Source of the DNA: Schistosoma mansoni | Lineage: Eukaryota > Platyhelminthes > Trematoda > Strigeidida > Schistosomatidae | Reading direction: 5' to 3' | Length of the DNA: 64,000 bases | NCBI RefSeq assembly: GCF_000237925.1 | Contig: NC_031497.1 | Location: forward strand, 21,372,325-21,436,324 | Shown: positions 1-11,110 of the stretch, one piece after another | How the letters are laid out: each line of letters begins with the position of its first letter | Numbering within the stretch: the first letter of the stretch is position 1 | Program-made: the position numbers and the translations under genes | Notes under the pieces: generated by a model | Seen by the model: the letters and a program-made list of their open reading frames with translations, nothing else | The model's database searches: none | Told to the model about the DNA's origin: nothing

Positions 1-261
1 TTCACTTCTGCTTATTTTTGTAAAAGTTATAAACACCATATATATATATATATATATATATGCCAAGGTACTTAGAAATTTATAGCTGTACACTATTACA
101 ACTAAGTAACAATTAATTGAATGTTTGAGCTACCTTGTATGGTGGGATTGACGAGAATGCATCTTGCATTGATCCTACATCACATTGATATGACGGCAGA
201 ATATGGAAAGCAACCTGTTTTTAAGGAAAGGAAAAAACATTTTATAGCTTTGATAATGACA

Positions 262-292
<31 letters not shown>

Positions 293-3200
293 TACTTAAT
301 GAACGTTTTCACAGTATGTTAAAGATTCTCAAATTTAAATCTTAAACGATATTTTTCACTCTTGTATATACATGAATTAATTAGACAATTTTTTCAAATG
401 AAACACGAAGAAAAAAGACATTTTCAGAGTTGAAGGAAGTTTCGTGGTCATTGGAAGGCGAACCATATATGAAACTGCTTTTTTGTTTTTTGATCAAAAT
501 GATATCCGTAATTTTTAGTTGTTCATAAAAATTCATACTTAGACATTAGCTAGGATACTTCATTCAAACATTTTGCCAGAAAAATTGAACTCAAATGTTT
601 TATTATCAGAAGTGGGTTTTTGTGGAGATTTCGTATTTTCATAGTTGAAAGCGTGAGTCGATTGGAGCTAGACCACCAGGGAAAACCTGGAAGCACTGGA
701 CGGCCGGCTCAGTGGTCTATCGGTTAAGTGCTCTGGCGCCAGACTGGTAGGTCCTGAGTTCGAATCCCGCGAGGCGAGGTCGTGGATGCGCATTGCTGAG
801 GAGTCCCACGATAGGACGAAACGGCCGTCCAGTGCTTCCAGGTTTTCCCTGGTGGTCTAGCTTCAATTGACTCACGCTTTCAACTATCAAATGTTTTAGA
901 TTGAAATTATTTGAATAGCTACAATTTATCGAACTTTACTTAAAATAGCTTTTCAATGGTTGGAGGGATGTTATTGCAAACTAAAAAGGATACTACATGG
1001 TATGTCCATCTAGAATATTTAGCTTCCCAGATACTTTTATTCACAATAAACGGGGGGATATCACTGAATTTATAGATAAGAAAAGTTTGGTCATTTTAAG
1101 ATAACGAATGAATATTCATTTACTCGACAGTACTAATTTACCTTTTACAAATTTTCTTGTAGTGTAGTTTTTAATTAAAGCGAAGATATATCTTATTGAT
1201 GCGGATACCATGGTTTTAAGATTCCAACAGAACATTACCAGATAATTAATTTTAAACAGAATGAAACACATCTTAGATTCAAACACTAATTGGCAGCAAG
1301 TGTTATTATTATACATGCAAATAATTTTCTTATAAATATTCTTAGTTGAAGTTGATATTAATTCAATGACTTCACAATAATCACCATAGAAAATGTAACC
1401 GGTTGTTGTTGGAAAGGAAAAGTTATTTATTTATTTATTTATACACATAAATATTGGTACAAGGGGGCACCAGATATATATGCGCCACACAAATCAAATG
1501 AGATTTGTGTGAGAGCTGTAATACTGCCTAGGTGCCCAGACCGAGGCAGTTGGTTTTCTTAAGGAGCCACACCCGGAGCCTTTGACCGAAAGATCTGATC
1601 CACAAGGCAGTGGAGCATCGTAAGGAGATGCAGTCCCATGGTAGCCGGTTACCAACAATTGGTTCATACTCCATTTGTTCCTTCAGGATACTGCAGCTCA
1701 TGTGCACCATTGGTTTGGAATCAGGGTTTTCCAACTCCTCTAGGTGGACTTTCCGTGTCCGTCAACCCGTTTAAAGCGTCGAACATTCGCTTTTCGTCCT
1801 CTCAATTTCGAAAACAACAGTAATTTCACGAGAAGGCAGTGAGTAGGACTTCTCTGGCAGAGGCTATATACGCGTGGCCATGTGAGAGCATTTTGAGAGG
1901 GAGAGCGGACTCTCCCCACCCTCGGCCGTACCAGGGCATTTGAGGGCAAGCGGCTTGCGTCGGTCGTGAATCGAACCGGGACCGCCCACGCGAGCATTTT
2001 ACCATTGAACCACCGACGAAAATAAATAATTATTAATACTTATAAAAAAAATGATATTTATGTGTCATTATTATTAAAAATTTAGTTCGATATATTATAC
2101 ACGAGGTATGACCATGATCTATAAATTTACTTACAGGATCACCTTCATTATACTCTTCTATTTGTTGCTTGAGATAATGTTCTAACCATTGGGATCGTTC
2201 ATAAAACTTGAAGAATAAAAATAGAGTACTAGTTAGTACATATACAATATGGTAAATAGATACTAGATACCTAATCTAATTTTTTTTTGCTCGAACATAT
2301 CAGTTTAATTACAAAGACACATGCTACATAGATAATGATAAGACCCCTTACCTATCCATTCTATAAGCTGATATAGTAAGTGTTATGCCCCGATAACAAT
2401 AGTGAATGGTAACTTTGGGATCCATTTATGGGTCAATATTATGCATATAACTTTTATCGTATATTTGCTAAATAATTAAACTAGTCATATTCATGTTCCT
2501 TTCATTGTGAGCTTTATTTTGACCCTTGAACTATTATTGTACGATTTACCATTCCTGAGTTATACCCAGTCTATTAATTACTGCTCCCCCTATTCACAGA
2601 CACATTTGGCTAACTCTTGTACAAATGTTATTTTCTATCTTATTGGTACGATGTGGTCAGTCTGTTTGGTATATAAACTCAGTATGTTTGAAATACAATG
2701 ATTCATACCGCAGAGGCTGTTATTGGTGTTCCGGACTTAACTGGCTGGGCTAGACAGAAACCAGGACCGATTAGCACTGTAGACTGCTCGTACGGTTTTC
2801 GTATGTCACTGTTCCAATCGATAATTCGCTGCTCTCTGATTGGCGGTCTCATCACTTCATACATTAACTTGGGCATCTACTCGACCAGATAGATCACATC
2901 TGTATCAACAAAAAATTCCGAAGATCAATGGAAGATGTGAGAACCCGGAGAGCAGCTGACATAGCTTCAGATCACCACCCGGTTGTGGCCAAGATGAGAC
3001 TGAAGCTAAAGAAACACTGGACAACTGAACAAACAGCACTACAAAGGTTCAATACAGCCTTCCTTCGAGATATTGACAAGCTACACGAATTCAAGATAAC
3101 TCTCAACAACAGGTTCCAAGCTCTACAGGATCTACTGAAAGAACAAGAAACTACTTTGGAGGACAACTGGAAAGGGATAAACGAAGCACTAACTTCAACG

Positions 3201-6200
3201 TGTCAGGAGGTTCTTGGTCCTAAAAAGCATCATCACAAGGAATGGATCTCTATGGGAACCCTGGACAAAATTCAAGAAAGGAAGAACAAGAAACTAGCAA
3301 TTAACAACAGCCGAACACGAGCAGAGAAAGTCAAAGCACAAGCAGACTACGCAGAAGCAAACAGGGAAGTGAAGAAAATCATTAAGGCCGACAAGCAGAA
3401 ATACATGGGAGAACTAGCAACGACGGCGGAAAAAGCTGCAAGAGAAGGGAATATGAGACAACTATATGATACAATGAAGAAAATGGCAAAGAGATATAGC
3501 AAACCAGAGAGACCAGTCAAGGACAAAGAAGGAAAGACAATCACTGAGATTCAAGAACAGAGGAAAAGATGGGCAGAATACTTCGAGGAACTGCTGAATA
3601 GACCAGCCCCATTGAATCCACCGAACATCGAAGCAGCACACACTGACCTTCCTATAGATGTCACTCCACCAACGATCGAAGAAGTCAAGATGGCCATCAG
3701 ACAAATCAAAAGTGGGAAGGCGGCAGGACCTGACAATATACCAACAGAAGCACTGAAGTCAGACATCGAAATAACTGCAAACATGCTTCACCTTCTATTC
3801 AAGAAGATTTGGGAAGAGGAATAAGTGCCAATGGACTGGAAAGAAGGATATCTCATCAAGATACCAAAGAAAGGAGATCTGAGCAAATGTGAGAACTACA
3901 GAGGCATCAGTTTGTTATCAGTACCAGGAAAAGTTTTCAACAGAGTGCTGTTGAATCGGATGAAAGACGCAGTAGACGCCAAACTTAGGGATCAACAGGC
4001 TGGATTCAGTAAGGATAGGTCGTGCACAGACCAGATTGCGACACTACGGATCATCGTTGAACAATCAGTTGAGTGGAACTCATCACTATACGTCAACTTC
4101 ATTGACTATGAGGCGTTTGACAGCGTGGACAGGAGAACATTATGGAAACTTCTTCGACACTATGGAGTTCCTGAAAAGATTGTCAACATTATCCAAAACT
4201 CATACGATGGACTACAGTGCAAAGTCGTGCATGGAGGACAGCTGACAGATGCATTTCCAGTAAGGACCGGAGTCAGACAAGGCTGTCTACTCTCCCCATT
4301 CCTCTTCCTTCTAGTGATTGACTGGATTATGAAGAATTCGACATCTGACGGGAAATACGGAATACAATGGACTCCTCAGAATCAATTAGATGATTTGGAC
4401 TTCGCAGATGACCTAGCCCTCCTCTCTCATACACACGAACAAATGCAGATAAAGACAGCAAATGTAGCAGCAGCCTCTGCATCGATAGGCCTCCACATTC
4501 ACGAAGGAAAAAGCAAGATTCTCAAATACAACACGGAGAACACCAACCCAATCACACTTGATGGCGAAACTCTTGAAGAGGTGGAAACATTCACGTACCT
4601 GGGAAGCATCGTTGATAAACAAGGAGGATCGGATGCAGATGTAAAGGCGAGGATTGGCAAAGCAAGGACAGCATTTCTACAATTGAAGAACATATGGAAC
4701 TCAAAACAACTCTCAACCAATTTCAAGGTCAGAATCTTTAATACGAACGTCAAGACAGTCCTACTGTATGGAGCTGAAACGTGGAGAACTACTACGACCA
4801 TCATCAGGAAGGTACAGGTATTTATAAACAGTTGTCTACGCAAAATACTCAACATCCATTGGCCGGATACTATCGGCAACAGCGTTTTATGGGAGAGGAC
4901 AAACCAGCTTCCAGCTGAAGAGGAAATTAGGAAAAGACGTTGGAAGTGGATCGGACATACATTAAGGAAATCACCAATGTGCATCACGATTCAATCCCTA
5001 ACTTGGAATCCTGAAGGGAAGCGGAAAAGAGGAAGGCCAAAGAACACACTACGCCGGGAAATAGAATCAGATATGAAAAGGATGAATAGCAACTGGAAAG
5101 AACTGGAAAGAAAGTCTCAGGACAGAGTTGGATGGAGAATGCTGGTGAGCGGCCTATGCTCCTCGACGAGGGGTAACAGGTGTAAGTAAGTAAGTAAGTA
5201 TCTACTCGGCCACAAGATATAACAGTAAGTCGAAATGACAAGCTTAATTTAACAGTTTTATCAATTATTATTGATCAATAAGACTGCTAAACTCGAATTT
5301 GTAATCAGGCAAAAGGTTTTTTGAAGATTTTTTAACGCATAGTTTAACCACAGAGTGATTTGAACTAGACAACTATTAGAAACCAAACACTGTATGTTTA
5401 TTATTCGTACAAAATAATTCACTTATTACTGAGATTATGTATGCAAAGACTTTATTTAAGAAACAAATGTGTATGTGTTATTCACAGATCAAATAATCTA
5501 GATAGCTCAGAGCAATTCATAACCCATATTTGATTAGTACTAACTTTAATCAGTCGTAATCAACGTAAAGCCTGGAACAAATATACGCTAACATAAATTT
5601 CCATGCCATGCTCTAGTATGTACATACCAGCAGGTGGAAAATCTTTTGTACATTACCAGATTTCTTGGGGTTTGAAATGAAGTAATGAGTATTGGAATAA
5701 ATTATGAAAACAAGAATATCAACAAATCTAGAAATGACTAAGAACATTTGATTAAAAAGCATTAGCTTAGGTATGTCGTTTTTTTCTGAGGAAAAAAAAG
5801 ACAAAAAACAATCATAATATAAAGTATACTGTTGTATCATTTTAATGAAATTCATCAACAGACTTACAGGTAGATCGACATAACATGTAGATCTCATAAA
5901 AATGATGTCAACTACGTAGAAAACAAAAGTCATTTGCTTTGTTCCATTTGCCATTTGGAAATTACTGAAATCAATGTTCTTTTCTGGACAGTATAATATG
6001 CAATCTAATAAAGTTGTATATGAATTGTTCTGATTATCACTTTGGCCTAAACCACCTCCTGGAAGCCGTGAAACAGAGGATATCAGTTGACGTCCATTTC
6101 TAGTGCATGCTATAGTCTTTCCCTTTAAGAGAATTTAAAATTTTTCTCTATTAATCAATGTAAAAATTATATATATATATATATACATCCCAGTGAATAT

Positions 6201-8323
6201 GAAAGTACGAGCAACTTCCGGGACCTATTAATGGACTATTATTTTATATCTATTCTTATTGTTTAACTATTGAGTAATTAGATTGTTTATATCTATATTC
6301 ATCTTATTATAAGCTTCATTTTGACATATGGATTATTATTGTACGATTTACTGTCCCTAAATTATATTCAGTTTATTGATTATTGTAAGAATGTTCCGTG
6401 CAGGGTTGTTGGGGCACGCTGACTGGCTATTTCTTAACCAATCAGTGCTAGTGGATACTTGGAGAAGACTCTAGAATCTCCTTATGTAGTAATCACAAAT
6501 ATACAAACGCTTTTTGTGATTCCTACTTCCATTCAACCTTGTTATTTGGAAGATAATTACGTTTCTGTTCAACAATGTTCTGATTTTATGACTGGTCGAG
6601 TGAAGTAGTGTCCAAGAATACTGAGCAATAAGAGTAGCTAGGCTGTAAAAATATACAACGCGAGTGGAAAACGAGCGGTTAGAAGCTATTGATTTTGTAG
6701 TCCACTCAGACGTCAATGGAATTAAGATCTGACCATTAGGGTTGATTTTTGCCAAACATACCAATTCGATGACATGTATTCGTGGTTCGTTAACAAGAAT
6801 TATGCTAAGATAATAAGGTTATCAGTGGTAAAGGACCATCGCGTTTCCGTTACCTAAAGACCAAAACAACTAATGGCTATTCCAGAGACAACTAAAAATT
6901 AAAACAGTGCACAAGCAATGCTAGGGCCTGGGTAAGCCTATTCAAGCATAATGAAGAGTATAGTTCAATCGCAAATACAATCCTGAGGCACATGCCTCGG
7001 GGGTATAGATACGTATTACGCATTTCATACTAGTATGTACCATATTAAGCATTATTTAATGACCCTAGGACTAGGGGAAAACAGGTAGTTTGTGACATGG
7101 TACCATGGAACGGGGGATAATTGTGTTGGGTGGGCATCTAGTGCTCTGTTATGACACCTAAAATATTGTTCTGGAAGTCATGAAACCCAATGACTTAAGA
7201 TTTATCAGGCATGGGCCGGAATTTAAGGTGGTGATGATTTTCTGAGATTTTTGTTGTGTTCTTCAAAAGACATTTTGGAAGGAATAAAATGTTCTGGTTG
7301 AGTGCCTATTAGGAATGTTTTTCCTTAGCATGTGTCATGTGATGTTTGCTTTTTTTACAAGGTTATCAGTTTGTTGTGTGTAGTGCTCTTCTATCCATCA
7401 TATTCTCTAATAATAAGCAGTGACATCGAGAAAAAACGACCCCAAAACATACCAAATATGTCGATAGTACTCAGTGAGTCTGCTTTTAACTAAGTCGTAG
7501 TTAGTGCCACAAAAAAATGAAATAGTTTTATATGTTTAATTTAAGACAACAAACTATACAATATAAATTAGTCGTGAGTTGGAACTAAATAATCATTAAC
7601 ACAGAAAGAAAAAACCAGCGGTGTCCAGTTTCGGTTGATTGAAGGCCAAGTGCTTTAACCATTAAGACACAGCTCCACAAGTTAAAGCTTAACTTTTGAC
7701 ATCCAGATAGATGAGAAATATTCATCACCAATGTAAAATCAGTTTCAACAAGCTTTGATTTATCAAGTAATCGTGAAAACTACTTGCATAGAAAAGTGCA
7801 TACCAAAATATCTCTTGATAAAAGGATTCTTTCTTTAGGAGATTTAACGGTGTTTCAAGCAAACGTATCCAAAAATTAGTAATTTAAATCATGTTTATTA
7901 ACGTCAATTCCTTACTTTTGAAGCCCTGATAAATACATGGCGCCCTTTAGGACAAAGTTTCATCCGATATTCCTCACCAAAATTTGGAGGCATAAATAGA
8001 AACCACTCTGCTAGCATTAAAAGTTTCGAGTGACGACGCCAACTTTTTATTTCCGACTTTATTTGAGTTGATGCCCATGGGTGTTTTGAGAGTTCTTCTT
8101 TATTGACAGAGAAGCGATTATGATCGAAATGATCTGATCGTTCCTTTTTGGATTTAAGTATGCTGAGTTTCTGACGCCAACGTTTTTCCTGATCGGCAGC
8201 TCGACCTTTGTTTTTATATAATGAAAGGCGTGGGTGTTTTTCTGATTCAGCGACGGTTTCAAAATTTTCTTCGTCAATATCCAAAGTTGAATCCCAATGT
8301 TGGCACAAGGAATCAAGTTCCAT
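1..8323 (-). CDS. SNUPN: Snurportin-1 (partial gene, 3' exons beyond left edge)
   Basis: Snurportin-1 is the import adaptor that binds the m3G cap of spliceosomal snRNPs and hands them to importin-beta. Four minus-strand exons join in phase 0 with GT-AG borders: 8323-7916, 6122-5868, 2206-2135 and 214-134 (136, 85, 24 and 27 codons, 272 in all; the human protein has 360). Residues 30-70 are the importin-beta-binding region ([10 protein letters not shown] followed by a basic helix). The start of the cap-binding domain follows ([18 protein letters not shown], then [13 protein letters not shown]), then SRLPGGG and LLDCILY. Length and order match the family up to [12 protein letters not shown]; the missing piece should begin near the conserved DGLLFYH segment, left of the window. 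Identification rests on family knowledge of motif order. Introns 1-3 are 1793, 3661 and 1920 bp and hold repeats. The gene is divergent to beta-catenin. Confidence 0.9.
41..291. repeat. (TA)n microsatellites
   Basis: Two pure TA runs flank the SNUPN exon at 134-214: one ends at base 60, the other covers about 264-291. Both are in introns and have no other visible content. Confidence 0.9.
134..214 (-). CDS. SNUPN: SNUPN exon 4 (27 codons)
   Basis: The acceptor AAACAG precedes [12 protein letters not shown] and the exon ends SIPPYK before the donor GTAGCT. The sequence corresponds to the snurportin segment just before the conserved DGLLFYH block, which must be coded left of the window. Confidence 0.75.
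706..780 (+). other. tRNA-like head of SINE H1
   Basis: The block runs from GGCTCAGTGG to the TTCGAATCCC B box, with A-box-like and B-box-like pol III promoter elements. It does not close into a full cloverleaf and is repeated at 39.4, 40.0, 55.6 and 62.6 kb, so it is a SINE head, not a tRNA gene. Confidence 0.7.
790..835 (+). ncRNA. Hammerhead ribozyme, intact core (H1-a)
   Basis: Stem I GCATTG (790-795) pairs with CAGTGC (830-835). The core is CTGAGGA (796-802). Stem II GTCC/GGAC (803-806 with 814-817) closes a 7-base loop. GAAA is at 818-821, stem III is ACGG/CCGT (821-828), and predicted cleavage follows C829. All invariant core positions of a type I hammerhead are present; the variable base of CUGANGA is G. 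Confidence 0.85.
1423..2019 (-). mobile_element. tRNA-Gly-derived SINE, near full length (S1)
   Basis: On the minus strand it starts at about 2017 with a tRNA-Gly-like head (TCGGTGGTTCAATGG and the B box GGTTCGATTC; part of the anticodon arm is missing). A body of about 500 bp follows, then the tail ATATTTATGTG with (TAAA)n at 1423-1440. Other copies are at 9.4, 21.6, 25.2, 25.7 and 35.6 kb. It has no coding capacity; the open frames across it are spurious. Confidence 0.85.
2135..2206 (-). CDS. SNUPN: SNUPN exon 3 (24 codons)
   Basis: A short phase-0 exon between acceptor CTTCAAG and donor GTAAGT, starting [12 protein letters not shown]. It is assigned by position, intact frame and splice sites; the spacing to the flanking exons matches the snurportin alignment. 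It is too short for an independent identification. Confidence 0.75.
2887..5199 (+). mobile_element. RTE-clade LINE, 5'-truncated, with target-site duplication
   Basis: The insertion ends in a (TAAG)n tail and lies between near-identical copies of ATCTACTCGnCC (2875-2886 and 5200-5211), a target duplication made in the solo LTR. It retains the very end of the endonuclease domain, the whole reverse transcriptase and the C-terminal region. The stop codon overlaps the start of the tail, as usual for RTE. Confidence 0.9.
2928..5189 (+). pseudogene. RTE endonuclease/reverse transcriptase, one in-frame stop
   Basis: The frame opens at the end of the EEP endonuclease domain (SDHHPVV). A linker follows, then RT motifs: [47 protein letters not shown] and the catalytic FADD. 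Downstream are [10 protein letters not shown] and [11 protein letters not shown] single TAA at 3822-3824 splits the frame; the rest is open to 5189. The endonuclease catalytic half is missing, so this copy is dead. Minus-strand open frames here are shadows. Confidence 0.9.
5230..5860. other. SNUPN intron 2, unassigned
   Basis: AT-rich intron sequence between the solo LTR and exon 2. I see no coding potential or recognisable repeat. Confidence 0.5.
5868..6122 (-). CDS. SNUPN: SNUPN exon 2 (m3G-cap-binding domain)
   Basis: The exon lies between acceptor TTAAAG and donor GTAAGT and has 85 codons, phase 0 on both sides. It begins [10 protein letters not shown] and contains SRLPGGG and TLLDCILY, which correspond in order to the GGN and TILDCIY motifs of snurportin. 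It ends YVDLP. Confidence 0.88.
6175..6395 (+). repeat. LTR-family fragment in SNUPN intron 1
   Basis: Stretches such as AAGCTTCATTTTGAC and ATTCAGTTTATTGATTATTG match the middle of the LTR at 2381 and its minus-strand relative at 37.5 kb. Both ends have diverged or are missing. Confidence 0.6.
6400..7900. other. SNUPN intron 1, unassigned
   Basis: Low-complexity intron sequence with no exon or RT motif seen. A tRNA-like scrap on the minus strand near 7625-7680 is too weak to name. Confidence 0.4.
7916..8323 (-). CDS. SNUPN: SNUPN exon 1 (start codon, importin-beta-binding domain)
   Basis: The ATG is at 8323-8321 and the exon ends at an AAA codon followed by the donor GTAAGG; reading on into the intron reaches a stop at 7904. 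It encodes 136 residues. The N-terminal 29 are acidic and poorly conserved, followed by the IBB-like [10 protein letters not shown] and a K/R-rich helix, then the first strand of the m3G-cap domain. The start is the first ATG of the open frame and the expected distance before the IBB. Confidence 0.9.
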
Positions 8324-9380
8324 TTCTCTATTATTTAACTTAGATTATTGAGAGATAATTCAAAGCACTGAAATAAAAAATTTCATTAGATTACTATCTA
8401 GTATGCACCTTGTGACTGCAATAATTATATTGGATTTTAACCTAAAACCTATAATAAAAAGAATTAAAATAATTATGCGCCGATTTAAGTTGTCTCACTT
8501 TATATCGGCACAGTTAATGTTGAGCCATGTGCCCAGCTCTTCTCAAGTATTGGAATATTCCATCTACGTTATGGATAGAGAATTTTCACATGAGCTTCTT
8601 ATATCCCTTTATTGGGGTTTCGCAATCCATTAAATCACTAGTGCTAAAGTGACTCATTCTTAAGCGAAACTGTTAAGGCGTTTATAAAGTTCACCCTCCT
8701 TACTATTGAACTAAGTATACAAAAAAAACTAGTCCTGAAGCGTAGTTGTGGTTAATGCTTAAAACTGTTGGCTTTTGACTATAGAGCTGTAGGCTTAAGG
8801 TTCGTCCCATCTACTCCAGTTTGGTCATCTAAATAACACAATTTCTCACCACAATTATGATTTAAAGTTGAGTACACGAAACAGTACTTGTAAACTAGTT
8901 GTACTAACTATCATGAATGTAAAGTTCCTGAAATAAAGGGATTTAAGTAGCCAGAAAAGCATCTAGATCATATTCAAGGAAAGAAAATTCTGTATTATCA
9001 TTCTGCATTTAACAGGATTATTTCGCACTCAAGGAAATGATTATATGAACATCACAGCTGATTCTGATGCACCAGTTTCCAACATTTATACCAGTAAGGA
9101 TTCGCCTAATATCTTTTGTTCGAAGTAAGCCGTGAAAACAAATCGTTTTATTAGTGGTCCGATTGACAGTAGGTTGTAAAAATATTTGGGAAGACAAGAA
9201 TCTATGAATACGTGGTCTCTAGATCACGGTCATACGGAATTAATTTTCCACACCGACTGCTGGTGTTTAGTGGAAAGACCGAGTGGTAAGTCGATCGTAA
9301 ATCATCATCAAACCAAGTGGATATATATATATAGCGTATGCCTAACCACAGCGTACTTTGATGGGCTGTTTGCTGGAACA
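8324..9380. other. Upstream region of SNUPN, with a possible tRNA-like SINE head
   Basis: This must contain the SNUPN 5' UTR and promoter, but no convincing TATA or initiator can be assigned. At about 8745-8835 lies a tRNA-like block with a GGTTCGTCCC B-box-like motif. Possible relatives occur near 44.2 and 54.5 kb and, on the minus strand, 28.9 kb. Confidence 0.35.
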
Positions 9381-9384
9381 GGAG

Positions 9385-9891
9385 TTTTATTTATTTCAAC
9401 ACATAAATATCGGTACAAAGAGGCACCAGATATATATGAGCAACACACAAAACTGTCATTTCACTTAGTTGTGTGGGGGCTATGATACTGCCTGGCTGCC
9501 CAGACAGAAGCAGATGGTTTTCTTAGGGGGGCACACCTAGAGCCCTTGACCTGATCCACAAGGCAGTGGGGCATCGTAAGGAGATGCAGTCCCATGGTAG
9601 CCGGTGACCGACGATTGGTTTATACGCCATTTGTTCCTTCAGGATACTGGAGCTTATGTGCACCATTGGTTTGGAATCAGGGTTTTCCAACTCCTCTAGG
9701 TGGACTTTCCGTTTCCACCAACCTGGTTAAAGCGCTATACATTAGCTTTTCGTCCTTTCAATTTTGTGAACAACACTCCCGCCATGAGAAGGCAGTGAGT
9801 AGGACTTCTCTGGCAGAGCTCTATACGCGTAGCTGTGTGAGAGCGTTTCGAGAGGGCGGGGCCTCTCCACTCTCGTCCGTACCAGGACATT
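9385..9891 (-). mobile_element. tRNA-Gly SINE, 5'-truncated copy (S2)
   Basis: The 3' tail (TAAATAAA, then ATATTTATGTG-like sequence in reverse) is on the left; the body reads rightward to near 9891. The tRNA head is missing. The sequence matches S1 through the conserved central blocks. Confidence 0.85.
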
Positions 9892-9903
9892 AGGGGTTTG
9901 GAA

Positions 9904-10060
9904 CAGGATTAGGTTGGAAGGAAGCTAAGGGTAACCCAATCAATACACGGAAATCAGTCCATAAAGTTACTAACTATTGGTGTGATCCATTTCGGTTGAT
10001 GCAGACTACCTGATTATTGTCCACACAATAAACCCGATCAGTGGCTAGAGACCTCGGGTT
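9904..10060 (+). repeat. Decayed RTE (family B) C-terminal fragment
   Basis: GGTTGGAAGGAAGCTA and later a CTAGAGACCTCGG block match the 3' coding end of the RTE copy at 31.5-31.7 kb. It is short and carries stops. Confidence 0.45.
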
Positions 10061-10849
10061 ACATGGCTGTTTTTCACAATAATGTAGTGCATTCACTTTT
10101 TATTTTCCTATCGATGTAGAGTTCCAGTATTCTTCCGAATATACCTTCGCACGGTCTTTTCGAAATATATTCCTAATGTTCACTTGCTCTTATTAGCATT
10201 GCTACTATATTATTTGGATTCCGCTATTTATCTCGATGTGCTAATATGTTGTGGCAACATTTAATTTTGTAAAGCTCTACGTTGGTGACAGCTTATTGGC
10301 TGACAAACCGATTAGCATCGTGGTCTATGCATCACGATCATAACACGTTAATTACAAATAGATATTCTATTAACAACAAAGGATGCTTACTATAGATATA
10401 ATGAGAGCTTACAATGAGAATACACTAACCGAATAGTCCAAGCGTTGGGTTTTTATGAAAAACTATATCATGTGATTGCAAAGAGCAAATGACACTGAAT
10501 GAGTATACAGAGATGTATGGTGGATCATATACCAATTAATTATATAAAAGAATGTATGTACTTGTACACACTTTCACACTCCTGAAACCACTTTCAAAAG
10601 TATAGCCAATTTTAAGTCGGTCAGAAAGTGTGTCAAGAACGATATATAATACGACGAGAAAAAGTAGAAGGTAGATTTTTTATGGGACCAATAAACTCCG
10701 CATTCAATCAGTCAGTCAGCTACAACGTAGGACCAGGAACATATATGCATCGGTCTAAGTTGCCACCTAATTAGCACAAGATGAACACCAAATTCATAGA
10801 AGTAGTTACTTCGATGATAGTAATATACAAAAGATTGCATGTAAGGATA

Positions 10850-11110
10850 TAATACAGGAAGAAAGAATCTTGGTAGGAAGAAAGGTATAAATCAATTTTA
10901 ATCTCAAGGTTTAAGGGAAGACAAAAAGTGTACACCGACGATATTGTGGTCGATTCTGAGCCATGTCACGCAGAGTCTCCAACCATTGGATACGATAGTC
11001 ACGCGAACCCTAACCAAGTAGCCTGCATCTACCAACATGGCTCAGACTAGAAGTTAGTGACTTCAAGCACCGATGCCACAAATCTGTTCTGATAAATTTG
11101 AATTGCCAGG
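10850..11110 (-). repeat. RTE (family B) 3'-end fragment
   Basis: On the minus strand the 3' coding end of the 31-kb RTE copy can be followed through a degraded GCCATGTTGG...CTACTTGG...GACTATCG...ATGGTTGGAGACT pattern, then the start of its 3' UTR. It is heavily mutated. Confidence 0.5.

Larger units (their letters stand above)
604..888 (+). mobile_element. Hammerhead SINE family H1, full fold-back copy (H1-a)
   Basis: A tRNA-like head with a GAGTTCGAATCCC B box (706-780) is followed by a hammerhead (790-835) and a 3' region. Bases 641-706 are an inverted copy of 822-887 with two mismatches in 66. The left arm ends at the CGGCCG palindrome that forms ribozyme stem III. The unit lies in SNUPN intron 3. 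Further copies occur at 39.3, 39.6, 40.0, 42.7, 48.8, 53.5, 55.5 and 62.5 kb. Confidence 0.85.
2381..5224 (+). mobile_element. Solo LTR, split by an RTE LINE
   Basis: The element begins TGTTAT (2381) and ends ATAACA (5224) and is flanked by the 5-bp direct repeat GTAAG (2376-2380 and 5225-5229). A TATATAAA box lies near 2670. Without the inserted LINE it is about 520 bp. No internal gag/pol is present, so it is a solo LTR, probably Ty3/Gypsy-like. Related copies are at 6.2, 37.2-37.7 (minus) and 61.4 kb (minus). It lies in SNUPN intron 2. Confidence 0.75.

Noticed and set aside
706-780. Functional tRNA gene
   Set aside because: A and B boxes are present, but the block occurs in many copies fused to hammerhead sequence and does not close into a cloverleaf; it is a SINE head.
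1740-1997. Coding gene (85 codons, minus) with similar frames at 21.6 and 25.7 kb
   Set aside because: The frames recur because the tRNA-Gly SINE is repeated; frames and stops vary between copies, so there is no protein selection.
1955-2017. tRNA-Gly gene on the minus strand
   Set aside because: The similarity to tRNA-Gly is clear, but part of the anticodon arm is deleted and the SINE body follows directly.
4499-4987. 162-codon open frame on the minus strand
   Set aside because: It is the antisense shadow of the RTE reverse transcriptase; no family motif.
9186-9485. 99-codon plus-strand open frame
   Set aside because: It runs from unique sequence into the SINE tail and shows no domain.
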